Part shown: positions 47,834 to 58,780 of the stretch, piece by piece | Layout of the letters: every line of letters starts with the position of its first letter | How positions within the stretch are numbered: the stretch's first letter is position 1 | Source of the DNA: Siphonodentalium dalli | Lineage: Eukaryota > Mollusca > Scaphopoda > Gadilida > Siphonodentaliidae | NCBI GenBank assembly: GCA_032622095.1 | Contig: CP136061.1 | Span: 48,121,797 to 48,185,796 of the forward strand | Direction of reading: 5' to 3' | DNA: 64,000 nt | The notes under the pieces: generated by a model | Database searches by the model: none | The model's input: the letters and a program-made list of their open reading frames with translations, nothing else | Told to the model about the DNA's origin: nothing | Translations under genes and position numbers: made by a program

Positions 47834-48615
47834 TATAAAAATGTACCTGGGTAAATCCACCCAGGTTTTTTGGGCCGAAACCCAGGTAAAAATCTATCTA
47901 CCAAGACATCCACCAACCATCAAGACCCCGCGAAACCTGGGTTTTACCATGATTTACCCACCTGAAACTGGATAAAAACCCTGGTATGGGTAAACCTGGG
48001 TGTAATTACCCAGGTGACCACACCCAGGTGTACCCTACCTGGGTGTTTCCCACCCAGGTCTACCCTGGTGTTTCCTACCTGGGTGTATCCCCACCCAGGT
48101 GTACCATGGTGTTATTTACCTAGGTGTACCCTGGTGTTTCCTACCTGGGTGTTTCCCATCCAGGTTACCTTGGTGTTATTCACCCAGGTGTACCCTGGTG
48201 TTTCCTACCTGGGTGTTTCCCACCCAGGTGTACCTTGGTGTTATTCACCCAGGTGTACCCTGGTGTTTCCTACCTGGGTGTTCCCCACCCAGGTGTACCT
48301 TGATGTTTCCAACCCAGGTATACCTTGGTGTTTTTTTACGCCGGTGTACCTTGGTGTTTTCTTACCCAGGTGGATTTCCCATTGAGATGCACCTGGGTTA
48401 GAAAACCCCAAGGTACACCCAGGTAAGGAAACACCAAGGTACACCTGGGCAGGAAAACACCAAGGTACACCTGGGTAAGAAAACACCAAGGTACACCTGG
48501 GTAAGAAAACACCAAGGTACACCTGGGTAAGAAAACACCAAGGTACACATGGGTAGGAAACACCAAGGAACACCTGGGTGAATAACACCAAGGTACACCT
48601 GGGTGGGGATACCAA
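47834..48615. mobile_element. ACCCAGGT/ACCTGGGT word element with large inverted symmetry
   Basis: It begins ATAAAAATGTACCTGGGTAA. The left half (48000-48385) is a tandem of CACCCAGGTGTACCYTGGTG then TTTCCTACCTGGGTG. The right half (48390-48615) is its reverse complement, AAGGTACACCTGGGTAAGAA then AACACC. The turn is near 48385. The open frames of up to 124 codons on both strands, rich in Pro-Gly-Val-Cys-Trp, are repeat by-products. A relative lies at 60598-60888. Confidence 0.9.
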
Positions 48616-50187
48616 AGTGAAATGATGAGGATGGCAATGAAGTAGATTTTGATGGGATGCAGGGGTATTGTTATCAATGGAGTTGTTTTAGTATAATAGA
48701 ACATTAAGGAAACTGATTATGCAGCAATACAAGTTTATTCAAGGACAACAAACTAACTAAAGATAAAATACATGTATAGAAACACATGTAATATATAAAT
48801 ATATAAACTCATTAAACTGCATGGGTTAAAACTTACTGACAACAAGAGTTGGGTTAAAATTTTGATTAAAAAACACTTGAAAAGTCCCTCTTCATACATG
48901 TATATGGTATGTTAGGCAAGTTACATGTAGTTGCAATGTATACTAGTACCGGTACATGACATACCGGTGGACACAAAAATCATTATTTTAGTTCCAATGT
49001 CATTTACCAGAATACATGTACATGTTGTACCTTGCAACTACATCTACAGTGAGGTAGTTTTGTCTCATTTAAACTTTCTAAATGGGTTTCTCCCTTTGAA
49101 TGACATAAACTAATGTGAGTATACACATGAGCTGTGGTGTGAAATACACACCAAAAAATTATTTCTTAGTCTGAGGACATGTTTCCTGTCATTATCTTAC
49201 TGCTTACAAATATAGATTTGTAATAATGTGCTGTAATGCTCCAGAAATAGTCATATTTTGTCCTGGTTCATAAGAACATATTATTTCTTAGTGTTAGAAG
49301 GACATGTTGTCTGATATTATTTGACTCATAAACCCCCAAATGTACATGTAAACAGAACATTCGGGAAAGAGACACACCATCTTTATCCTGTTTTATATCA
49401 GTACTAAGTAGCAATATTGATCAGATAGCAAAATATGCTATAAATAGATTTCAGATGGTAGAGATTAAACAATCACATTAATTGCACCAACTCGAAACAG
49501 TTAACATACCCTGTAGAATACAGACTATGATCAAGGAGGGTGTCACACACACCCCCACCCCGCTTTGGTATGTGATATTCAAGCCATTTTCAGGTGGTAT
49601 GCTATATACATGTACATACCCAATGTTATCTGGTACTAGGATTTCACACGGCAATATAACCGGCATTCACGATTCAGCAAAAAGGCTAGTATGCAGATAT
49701 AATAGCAGAAAATTATAAAAATTTTGAGTATTTTCCAGCTTAAACAGACCCAAGTGATATATTTTCATCTAATTCAGTCTAATGGCTCTTGATATGTTGA
49801 TGTTTGGGATACTATTTCAGCAAATGTGAGAAAAAGTGGCTTCTTTGGGGCATCAGCTTGTCTGAAAAATATATCAAGGTCCCCTAAATCCGATACTACA
49901 TTTCAGAACAATCCAACCAGTGTCCCATGAAATGGTGGATAATAAACTATCATACCAAATTTGATTCAGATTTGATCACACAAACTAAAATTATGATGCG
50001 GAAACCAGAAATTAACACGATTCTAAGTCGAAAAAGGGCCATAACTCTCGCAAAAATGAGCGGAGCACACCTATATTCGAACTTGACCTGTATTTTGGTC
50101 TGATAAACTTACATACCACATTTGGTTCAGATATGATCACACAAACTGAAGTTATCATCTACAATTTTCAAAGTTTAAATGTCTATT
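48616..50187. other. Non-coding, rich in TACATGTA
   Basis: Multiple TACATGTA and ACATGTACATGTA words occur. The phrases TACCAAATTTGATTCAGATT and TACCACATTTGGTTCAGATA at about 49950 and 50110 are an old direct repeat of the CCAAATTT family. No gene recognised. Confidence 0.5.
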
Positions 50188-50579
50188 AGGCGACACCAAT
50201 TTTTAAGTCTGGTTTACGAACATGTGGGCTGATGTGGGGAGAAAAAAAGTAGATGCAGGAGGGGGGAAAAAATAAAAATAAAAAAAATTGTCCCCCCCAA
50301 TTTATATCAAGTAAATCTTGAAATTTTACATAAATTTTACAAAAATTGTGAAAAAAAACTTTTCGAATGAAATTCTGAACCAAACAAGACATTTCTTGTC
50401 ATGAAATACATGAAAATATGGATCTGCAAATGATCATAAGCAGAACCGGATGCGACAGCACATGAAAATCAGTACGCGTGTAAAAAAAATTGGGACAAAA
50501 AAGTAAAAAAAAATTTCATGAAATGGAAAAAAAGTTGTAGGAGGTGTTCGTAAACCGGACTTAAAAATTGGTGTCGCCT
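50188..50579. mobile_element. TA-flanked inverted-repeat element (copy 1, 392 bp)
   Basis: The ends AGGCGACACCAATTTTTAAG then TCTGGTTTACGAACA and GTTCGTAAACCGGACTTAAA then AATTGGTGTCGCCT are inverted repeats of about 35 bp. The interior contains AAGTAGATGCAGGAGG and the paired ACAAGACATTTCTTGTCATG and GCAGAACCGGATGCGACAGC phrases, also present in the copy at 56411-56790. The right flank is TA. This resembles Tc1/mariner-type non-autonomous elements. Confidence 0.9.
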
Positions 50580-50608
50580 TATGTGTATATAACTCATATA
50601 GCTAACTA

Positions 50609-51556
50609 TTAAAGGTGCTCAATCAGATTCGATGGTCCCCATATAATTAGATTCCAACAACAACATTTTTTTTAGAAATGCTGCTTCAGTAATATCAGAA
50701 TCGATTAATTGCCCAAAAATAATGCTAACCACTGTCAACTACATGTATTGTATAAAATCGCCTGATACGTTATATTTATCAACATGCTGTTCGACGAAGT
50801 TTGACCTTATTATCAACACAAAGCCTCTTCATTTTAGAGTTATCCATCTTCATCCGCAATTTGGTCTGAGACCGTCGGCTCGTCAAATTTTTCTGGGCCA
50901 CTATTAAGTATCGATGGTGATAAATATTAAAATTTCAAAAATTGATATCTAATAACTCTGAGCTTTGATACATGTAGGTGGGTCCCTCGACTTGATTAAA
51001 ATATTTTTACCCCCCCCCCCCCCCCCGATTCCATATACATGTATATGTAAATAGCAAATGAGGGGCACTTAATCGGATTATGCATCTTTAAACTGTATTT
51101 GAATTTAAAGATGCATAATCTGATTAAGGGCCCCCTGAATTAATGCTCGCACATTACTCTTTATTTGGACTTGGGGGGTAAAAGATATTTGGTACGAGTC
51201 GAGGAACCCACCACCTATCAAAGCTCAGAGTTATTAGATATCAATTTTTGAAATATACTATTTTTCACGATCAAGAATTAATAGTGGCCCACGGTCTCGG
51301 ACCAAATTTCAGATGAAGATGGATAACTCTAAAATCAAGAGGCTTTCTGTTGATAATAAGGCCAAATTTTGTAGAACAACATGTTGATAAATAACATATG
51401 TCAGGCAATTGTATACTTTAGTTGACAGTGGTTAGCATTATTTTAGGGCAATTAATCAATTCTGATAACGTAACTGAAGCAGCCTTTCTAAATACAAATG
51501 TATGATGTTGGAATCTGATTATATGGGTATCATCGAACCGGATTGAGTACCTTTAA
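50609..51556. mobile_element. TTAA-flanked inverted-repeat element (copy 2, 948 bp)
   Basis: It starts TTAAAGGTGCTCAATCAGAT and ends CGGATTGAGTACCTTTAA. The two halves are inverted copies of about 440 bp each: GCTAACCACTGTCAACTACA against TAGTTGACAGTGGTTAGCAT, and GAGTTATCCATCTTCATCCG against CAGATGAAGATGGATAACTC. The centre (51062-51130) is a second palindrome, ATGCATCTTTAAACTG against TTTAAAGATGCAT, which itself resembles a shortened end of the element. A C-run lies at 51009-51026. The 61-codon frame at 50722-50907 is a by-product. Confidence 0.92.
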
Positions 51557-53220
51557 AATGAACTGTATCCAGTATAAACATGTTAAACCTGATAATTAAT
51601 TAGAGCATGCAGTCCCTGTTGACATGCAGTATCCGCTGGTAATCTTACCACAGTAATATGTGTTAACTGTGATAACCAAGTTAATTGTTTTTACCACAAA
51701 AATTCTGAATTCTATCTAGACATTTTGAAACAATAAAAAAAAATTCGGGTGTGATTACAATGTCAACTTTAAAACAAAATTCATATAAACATCGCATGTA
51801 CATGTACTATATAGTACCCGTTCAAGCGTTTACAAGTGTCAGTCATCGAGAAACTGACCAAAAGTTTTGGTAGTATATAATATAGGCTAGCACTGCACTT
51901 GGGCTACATGTACATGTACTGTAAGTGATTATAATGTACTATTTTTATATTCTGCTGTGAAAGTGTTGCTGAATGAAATTTAAGTTTACCCCGATATTCT
52001 AAGTCCGCTCGACTAAGATGGGTTTTTTCTCGAAAACTGATATCTGAATATACATGACTTTTTGTACGTCTTCCACTGGTTGGTATTCCCTCTAAAATGA
52101 CTGATTTTAACTGATTAGATTAGCCCTTGTATGGAAAACTCTAACTGTTATAGCCCGATGAGCGGTTTACTGCCAACAGCGGTGATGATATGATGACCAG
52201 CGTTGTGCATGGCATATGTTGATCCAGGTAAGAATGCTACCATACATTCCAAACATTCATTAAATATCTTATTAATAGTAACCCAAACTACACAAGAGAC
52301 TAGTATAACTAAGATTGGGCTCGATTAATGATGTGACACTTTCAGTACTTCATTTACTAGTAGCCTGGTACTGGTGGGCCTGGCTACAGATACTTGTTTG
52401 GTGTGTTTGAGGCCTGTGGCACAAGGGCAGCAGAATCAATTAAAATTTCTCTTATTGTAGTGTAGTACATGTACATGAATAGTACCGGTAGTACAGCACA
52501 CAAAGAGGTATATAGTACCGGCACATGTACATGTATTCTCTCTGTTTTCACACATGTTTTTTTTTCAATTTAACAACATGAGTCTTATGACACATACATG
52601 TACTAAAGTGAAAGTAGGCCTACATGTATATAATGTGCACCCAGTATACCGGTACATGTACTGATATATTACATTGCAATACAGTCCGAGTACAATGATA
52701 TAGCAAAATTATGCATAGTAGAATAACAACCTTTTGTACAAACAGTCCTGACAATGATATACCGGGATATCATGGTGATAGTTCATACATTTGGAATTAC
52801 CGAATACCTGAGTTTGTGGATAGACCGCTTCATGCGATGTTTATGTGAATTTTTATTTTTAAGTCGGCATTGCATACGGTAGTCCTATAAACCACACCAG
52901 AGAATAGCAATTGTCGGTCAGTGACCAACTTCTTATGTTTATGCAATCGATACAATCCGGTTCTGCTTTTGATGTCCAGTTCGATATTTGTGGTGTGTTC
53001 TTGTGCAAAAATATAATTCTAACTAATGCGCCAAAAATCAGGTTTATAAATTTATCCATTCTTGAGCAAGAGCAACTCGTAAAACTTGTATGGTATAACA
53101 TTCCAAACTGAGTATTTCTGCTATCAAACCATATGATAATAATGTTGAACCGGACATCGAAATCTGAACCGCATTTATGGATTGCAGCACGTGATGTTGA
53201 ATAAACAGTTATAGAGGATA
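51557..53220. other. Non-coding, rich in TACATGTA and ACCGGTACATG
   Basis: TACATGTA-type words cluster densely (for example near 51798, 51906, 52465, 52525, 52595, 52652). No gene recognised; the two opposing frames at 52859-53111 have no features. Confidence 0.5.
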
Positions 53221-53441
53221 TACAGTAATGCTCTAATTAATCGACTCCTTAACTACAGCAGAATTATGGGTAACTTTTCAGGATTTAGTCGGAAATATGG
53301 GTTGATGCCATTCATCGGAAAGCTCTCGGTGAGAGCTTTCCGATGAATGGCAACAAGCCATATTTCGGACTAAATCCTGAAAAGTTACCCATAATTCTGC
53401 TGTAGTTAAGGAGTCGATTAATTAGCTCTAGAATTACTGTA
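53221..53441. mobile_element. Near-perfect 221-bp palindrome
   Basis: TACAGTAATGCTCTAATTAA then TCGACTCCTTAACTACAGCA on the left mirrors TGCTGTAGTTAAGGAGTCGA then TTAATTAGCTCTAGAATTAC on the right. The turn is at GAAAGCTCTCGGTGAGAGCT near 53325-53333. Only a few mismatches separate the arms. It is a MITE-like foldback with TA at both ends. Confidence 0.93.
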
Positions 53442-54540
53442 ACATGGTTTATAATATACAAATGTATACTGTATGGGAAACATCAGAGGTTTACAAAGTA
53501 ATAAAAACAGTTGATTTGTTCTTTATTCTTGTGGTTATATACACGTACATACATGTATTCTAAAAATAAATGTCCTTTACAACGTGGATCAATGAAATGC
53601 GGTTGTTGCATTTAAAATGCATTGAGGGTGCATTGTGTCACGCCACTTTGTAAATGCCTTAATGACAGCATTTAAATTAAATGCACTGCATTGGGAATAA
53701 TCGCAGTCGCATTGAAATTACCGATCATTGCGCCGAAAAAGTATACTAGTATGAACACCCAAATAACGATACGATAGTGTATTTTGCAATTTTAGTTATA
53801 ATTTTGTTTAATTTAAATTCACATCTGAATAATTCTGTGTTATTTTCCCACTCCTGGTGTACATGTATATGTTCGGAATCGGACATTCATGATGTAGTTT
53901 TCCATTCAAAATGGAATAAACATAAATAAACACTGTTGACATTAATTGTTTTATAATCAGAATCTGAGAATCATGATTCTCATTTTGATTCTAGTAAAAA
54001 GTCTTGATTCCCTGTAGAAAGTGAAACACTAACATTTTGATTATTGCCAAAAATCTGATGGATTTTAAGGCCTGCATCAAGACATTTGTTTGTGAATAAA
54101 TCAAGGTAAATGTGTTAAAATATGAACGCATTTACAAATGCGTTGCTCCAAAATCGCAAAGTAGATTCGAACATGTGGTCGCTTTTCTAAGAAATTTGTG
54201 AGTGGTCTGTACATGTACATACATGTAAGTTACTTGACCAATTACACAAGGAGTCGAGGGACACAATAAATGAGGACGTTTGTACTAAAAAATATTTTTT
54301 TACGCAAGGAACGAACACAAGGCCACTTTCTTAATTTATATTATGAGCCAACAAGACAGATCGTAAATCGCTGTTATATGACAATATATGTGGCCATCAT
54401 AATGGTCGACAGGCATGATGCCAACAAAAACCAATCTGTCAGGCCAATATAAAGAAGTCGCGACTTATTGCTGGTGGAACCTATTAAAGGCATCGTTCCA
54501 TTTCGTTAATAACAACTTACATGTAACATTCACCTCCACC
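53442..54540. other. Non-coding, no recognised gene
   Basis: Contains local repeats of ATGCATTGAGGGTGCATTG and AAATGCACTGCATTG type at about 53600-53720. No exon was recognised. Confidence 0.4.
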
Positions 54541-54559
54541 TCTTTACTCTTGGGCTCCA

Positions 54560-54665
54560 AATAAATATGCATGCACCAGCTGCATCCACGTTTATTATTT
54601 TTCTTGGGAAATCCCCCCCCCCCCCCTGCACAGTGCTTATTTGGGTCTGCACGTTTATTAATATT
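54560..54665 (+). repeat. C-run repeat with TTATTTGGGTCTGCACG (copy 1)
   Basis: A run of about 16 C is followed by TGCACAGTGCTTATTTGGGT then CTGCACGTTTATTA. The same arrangement occurs twice at 55380-55480, where C-runs precede GCACTATTATTTGGGYCTG and CACTTTTATT. Confidence 0.75.
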
Positions 54666-54971
54666 TTGAAGCTATGAAAATTTAAATCAGCACAAATTCA
54701 AGATTTCTATATGATTCAGATGTAAAAATGATCAACACGTCTACATTAGTTACTAGCTAAACAAGACATTTTGTCATATGTTTATACTTTACTGTGAAAT
54801 TGCGTTTCTTCCGTTCTCCATGAACGGATTCTCAATATGTTTGGTTTTCCAAAAAACAAGGATTCGAACTGTCTGAACTGAACTCCATGCGTTTGTTTAA
54901 ATAGATGAATAAATAATGGGAAAGACATACAATCCTAGTTCATAATGAATTTAAGTATATAAATATAAATA

Positions 54972-55104
54972 ATAAACGGCGGATTCAACGTGGTCATGGG
55001 TTTTGACCGCGTTAAAAAAATCAGCAAACTCTGCATGAACCCCGAAGTTTGCTGATTTTTTCTCGCGGTCAAAACCCCATGACCGCATTGAAACCGCCGT
55101 TCAT
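54972..55104. mobile_element. 133-bp foldback element
   Basis: TAAACGGCGGATTCAACGTG then GTCATGGGTTTTGACCGCG mirrors CGCGGTCAAAACCCCATGAC then CGCATTGAAACCGCCGTTCA. Inside, AAATCAGCAAACT mirrors AGTTTGCTGATTT around GCATGAACCCCGA. Confidence 0.9.
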
Positions 55105-55369
55105 TTCTTATATGAATAACACAATTTAAGATTGGTGAATTATTTCTTTTGGTTAATTTAATAAACGTACAGGACCAAATAACGATCGTACAGGTGGGAA
55201 TTTTACCTCGATTTTAATAATCGTACATTAGGCACTCAAGAGTAGTACATATTCAAGTATGTGGCAAACCAAAAAAACACCACATGATACATACATGTAC
55301 CTGTACTACATGTTGACTCGTATACCTGAACCTGCTATAAAAATTATTTGGTTAACCACAGTTGATGTT

Positions 55370-55490
55370 TTGCTCAGAGTTCCCCCTGCACTATTATTTG
55401 GGTCTGTACTTTTATTAACTTTCAATGGAATTTCCCCCCCCCCCCCCCGCACTATTATTTGGGCCTGCACTTTTATTTGGAGCCTGAGAG
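55370..55490 (+). repeat. C-run repeat with TTATTTGGGTCTGCAC (copies 2 and 3)
   Basis: CCCCCTGCACTATTATTTGG then GTCTGTACTTTTATTAACTT at 55382 and a 16-C run then GCACTATTATTTGGGCCTGC at 55434 are tandem relatives of 54610-54655. Confidence 0.75.
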
Positions 55491-55499
55491 TAAGTTGCA

Positions 55500-56410
55500 T
55501 TGACATTTATTTTCACGAATTACCATGCTAAAGGCCAAAGAAAAAAGATTGTATGTTTCCGGTAAAAAAATTTAGGGTAGGTAGGTAGGGAATTTTTTTT
55601 ATTTTATTTTATTTTGATATTTTTTATCCAGCTGCAGAAATATTGAACTACCTCGACCAAAGTGACATAAAATGCCAACCCGTGCCATGGGGAAAGTATT
55701 ACTTGATCAACACAGTGGAAATATACATTAAGATTGATAAAAAATCAAACTTACTTCATGCTTACGTATGTTTTTTATTATATCTAATACCACATTTTCA
55801 AAAATTTGGCTATATACTTGGTACAAAATTGATGTCACTAACTTTTTATAAGAATTTTACCAATAATACCGCCATTATACCGTACATGTATTGTGACGAT
55901 TACATCCCATTGTCTGGGGGTAGCCAGTACACCCACCGAGCATGCCTGGTTTTTGGAAACAGTAGCTACTAGTACATGTATACCCCTAATATATGCAGTG
56001 ATAACCTCTTTACATGTATATATACAGATACACACACACCATGTCTGTTGATAGTGTTCCATAAGTCCCAAACAAGACATAAAGCAGGCAGGAGATCCAC
56101 TCTCAGGAAATTAAAATTGCGAAAATTTTGACTTTTTCTCAAAATATCAATAAAAAGTTTAGGGTCGGCGGGTTATTTTTAGGGTCGGTCGATGTACGGA
56201 AACATAGTATCTTTTTTCTTTGGCCTAAGGAACATTGCAACTGGTTTGAAGTAACATGACCGCGTTGCGTCAACACTGGAACTGCATTGATGGTAATTTT
56301 CAACATGGTCTCACTGAGGTTCTATCAAATATAAATACTAGTATGGTTGAGGCCAACTTGAGGGAGACAATTATTTTGAGAATATGTGATCCTGTGTTAA
56401 CATGAGCCTA
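55500..56410. other. Non-coding, no recognised gene
   Basis: GGCCAAAGAAAAAAGATTGTATG then TTTCCGGTAAAAAAATTTAGGGT at 55530-55580 is the inverse of TTTTTAGGGTCGGTC to CTTTTTTCTTTGGCC at 56175-56225, so 55530-56226 may be bounded by about 45-bp imperfect inverted repeats. The 109-codon frame at 55643-55972 lies between them and has no recognised domain. Confidence 0.5.
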
Positions 56411-56790
56411 AGGCGACACCAATTTTTAAGTCTGGTTTACGAACACCTCCTACAACTTTGTTTCCATTTCATGAAATTTTTTTTTAATTTTTTTGTCCCA
56501 AAATATTTTACACGCGTACTGATTTTCATGTGCTGTCGCATCCGGTTCTGCTTATGATCATTTACAGATCCATATTTTCATGTATTTCATGACAAGATAT
56601 GTCTTGTTTGGTTTGAACAGAATTTCATTCAAAAACATTTTTTCAAAATTTTTGTAAAATTTATGTAAAATTCCACGATTTACTTGATATAAATTGGGGG
56701 GACAATCTTTTTTATTTTTATTTTTTTCCCTCCTGCATCTACTTTTTTTCTCCCCACATCGTAAACCAGACTTAAAAATTGGTGTCGCTT
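56411..56790. mobile_element. TA-flanked inverted-repeat element (copy 2, 380 bp)
   Basis: Starts AGGCGACACCAATTTTTAAG after TA and ends GACTTAAAAATTGGTGTCGC then TT. The interior is the reverse complement of copy 1 at 50188-50579, so the two copies lie in opposite orientation. It contains TCCTGCATCTACTTTTTTTC and GGTTCTGCTTATGATCATTT. Confidence 0.9.
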
Positions 56791-57088
56791 AAATATCATC
56801 TGATGGAGTCAAAATCATTGAACCGTCACTTATGCATGCACATGTTGAGTCTGGCTTTCATCATTTTCATTAGTTTTACTGTTAATATCCACCAAAGGTT
56901 GAGGTGTTATGGAACAACTGTATGGCATCGTATACTGTTATCTTCCGAGTAAATATGGAGTCTCTAATTCTTTTATCAGTCACGCATCTACTCATCAAAT
57001 AGTATAATCCTCAAATATTTGTAGTCCAGGTGATCTCGACTGCACAGTACATGTATAAACATTCATCTGTGCACAGTGTGTTTTAAAT

Positions 57089-57310
57089 TTCTTTGTCGTG
57101 TAACAACTGTTGTCCCAAGTTTCAATGCCTTGTCCTCCTGGTATGTAGGGATTACCAATTTACCATTGCCGTGTTTTAATTTGCAATTTTGATGATGACG
57201 CTCACTAAGCTTGTTGATAATTTTCTTTGTCGTGTAACAACTGTTGTACCAAGTTTCTACGCCGCGTCCTCCTGGTATTTAGGGATTACCGGTGCCTTTA
57301 ATAGCGCCAG
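57089..57310 (+). repeat. Direct repeat, offset about 134 bp
   Basis: TTTCTTTGTCGTGTAACAAC then TGTTGTCCCAAGTTTC at 57089 recurs at 57222 with CCTCCTGGTATTTAGGGATT following in both. Confidence 0.88.
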
Positions 57311-57479
57311 ATGCCTCATTGCCAGTTAATGTACATTAGAGTGGAACTGAATTAACAATGTCACATTGACACAGTACTCAGTTTATAAGACCAGTAAAAC
57401 AGCAAAAGTAGTATTATTGTACAGCAGGCTTATCACTATCAGTACTTACTACATGTACTGACCCCTTACTATCGTGGAT

Positions 57480-58055
57480 CAATCTGAATCTGAATGGTTA
57501 CGCTGCAGATCCCAATTATGGTAATTTCGCAGCGGGCGAGAGAGTCTCAGATCTTTTCCTTCAGCGCACTCTTGAAGGAATCCACAGGCTGTTGTTGTAG
57601 GATTAAGGATTCCTCCAGCTGATTCCAGTCGCATATAGTTCGAACAAATGTGGAATTAGCGAACTGAGCTGACACGTATGGTATAGCCTCGTAGCACTGA
57701 CTGTTGTTCCTTTAAATTAGGTGCCGAGGAATTTGGCTGGTGACGTAGCCTGTCAGAACTTTGCTCTGCGATCTAAGACGCCTTGTTTCGGGTGTAAAGT
57801 ATTGATTAGGTGGTATAGCCGGGACCAATCCACCCACCACCTTACTCATGAATCCCAGCCGATTTATTTTCCGCCGTTTCTGCAATGTTGGTAAATCTAG
57901 CTCGTAGAGGATCTTGGTCATATATCCATCTTCTTTGCTCTTATAGTCTCTTTTAATGAAACGGGCTGCTCTACGCTGGATTCTTTCCAGCTTGTCGATG
58001 TGATTTTGTTGGTAGGGGTCCCAGATGGTGTCTGCGTAGTCCATGATCTTCAAAC
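57480..58055 (-). pseudogene. LINE 3' fragment (CR1/Jockey-group style RT end)
   Basis: The minus-strand frame starts at IMDYADTIWDPYQQNHIDKL then ERIQRRAARFIKRDY, the region just past RT in many CR1/L2/Jockey-group ORFs. It continues LQKRRKINRLGFMSKVVGG to SQIPRHLI and a stop at 57712. Beyond that stop the same frame stays open with FVRTICDWNQLEE and SFKSALKEKI to another stop near 57547, so the stop at 57712 is a premature one. Truncated at its 5' end at about 58050. Confidence 0.88.
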
Positions 58056-58780
58056 TTCTCAATTCTTCTTCTTCTGGACAGGTGCATTATGAGCAGGCCA
58101 CTGGCACTACATCATGATTGTACCGGTACCACAAATTCAATTTTGAGAAAATATTCTGGTTATGGCCAGGTAGCTGAGGTACTGTTCAATACTATAGTTG
58201 ATCCGTTTCGTTATCGCAGCTTAATTCTTACTGTTCCGGGAATTGAAATATTTTTTGTCACATGAAATTCAGTCTTTTTCGATATTTGCGCACATCCATG
58301 GGGAGAAATCGGCGAATCTTATATATAAGTCCACAGTTTATCCGTTTGTAGCCAATACACCATTTCCTTCTGTCAATCCGCGTTGATTCGCGACAAAATT
58401 AACTCAAAATACCATAAGGAATTATCCGCGCTTCATTTTGAAGAACGATAACTAAAAGTTAAGATTGTAATTTGGCTGCAGAAACGAAACGAAACGAATT
58501 TTGAAACACAATAATTGTATTCACTAATATTTTCCTGTTGGTATATGGTCTACTATAGTATATGCAATCATTTATTTGAAATAATAAGTATCACTTAGAG
58601 AATAATTCTTACTGATAATTAGAAATCTCTTTATTTTGTATCCCTTTAATATTAAATAATGGCCCTGAAAATTGTCTGTTTGTCAGTTTAATGTTCACTA
58701 ATTATAGCTAGGCTGTTAGATAAAGTATGATATTGCTTCATTTGTCCGGGGTAGTGTATTGTCATACTGTCATAATAAAC
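58056..58780. other. Non-coding, no recognised gene
   Basis: Nothing was recognised other than a GAAACGAAACGAA short repeat at about 58480. Confidence 0.4.

Noticed and set aside
48014-48704. Several 79-124 codon frames rich in Pro, Gly, Trp and Cys on both strands
   Set aside because: They track the ACCCAGGT tandem words exactly and appear on both strands at once, so they are repeat by-products.
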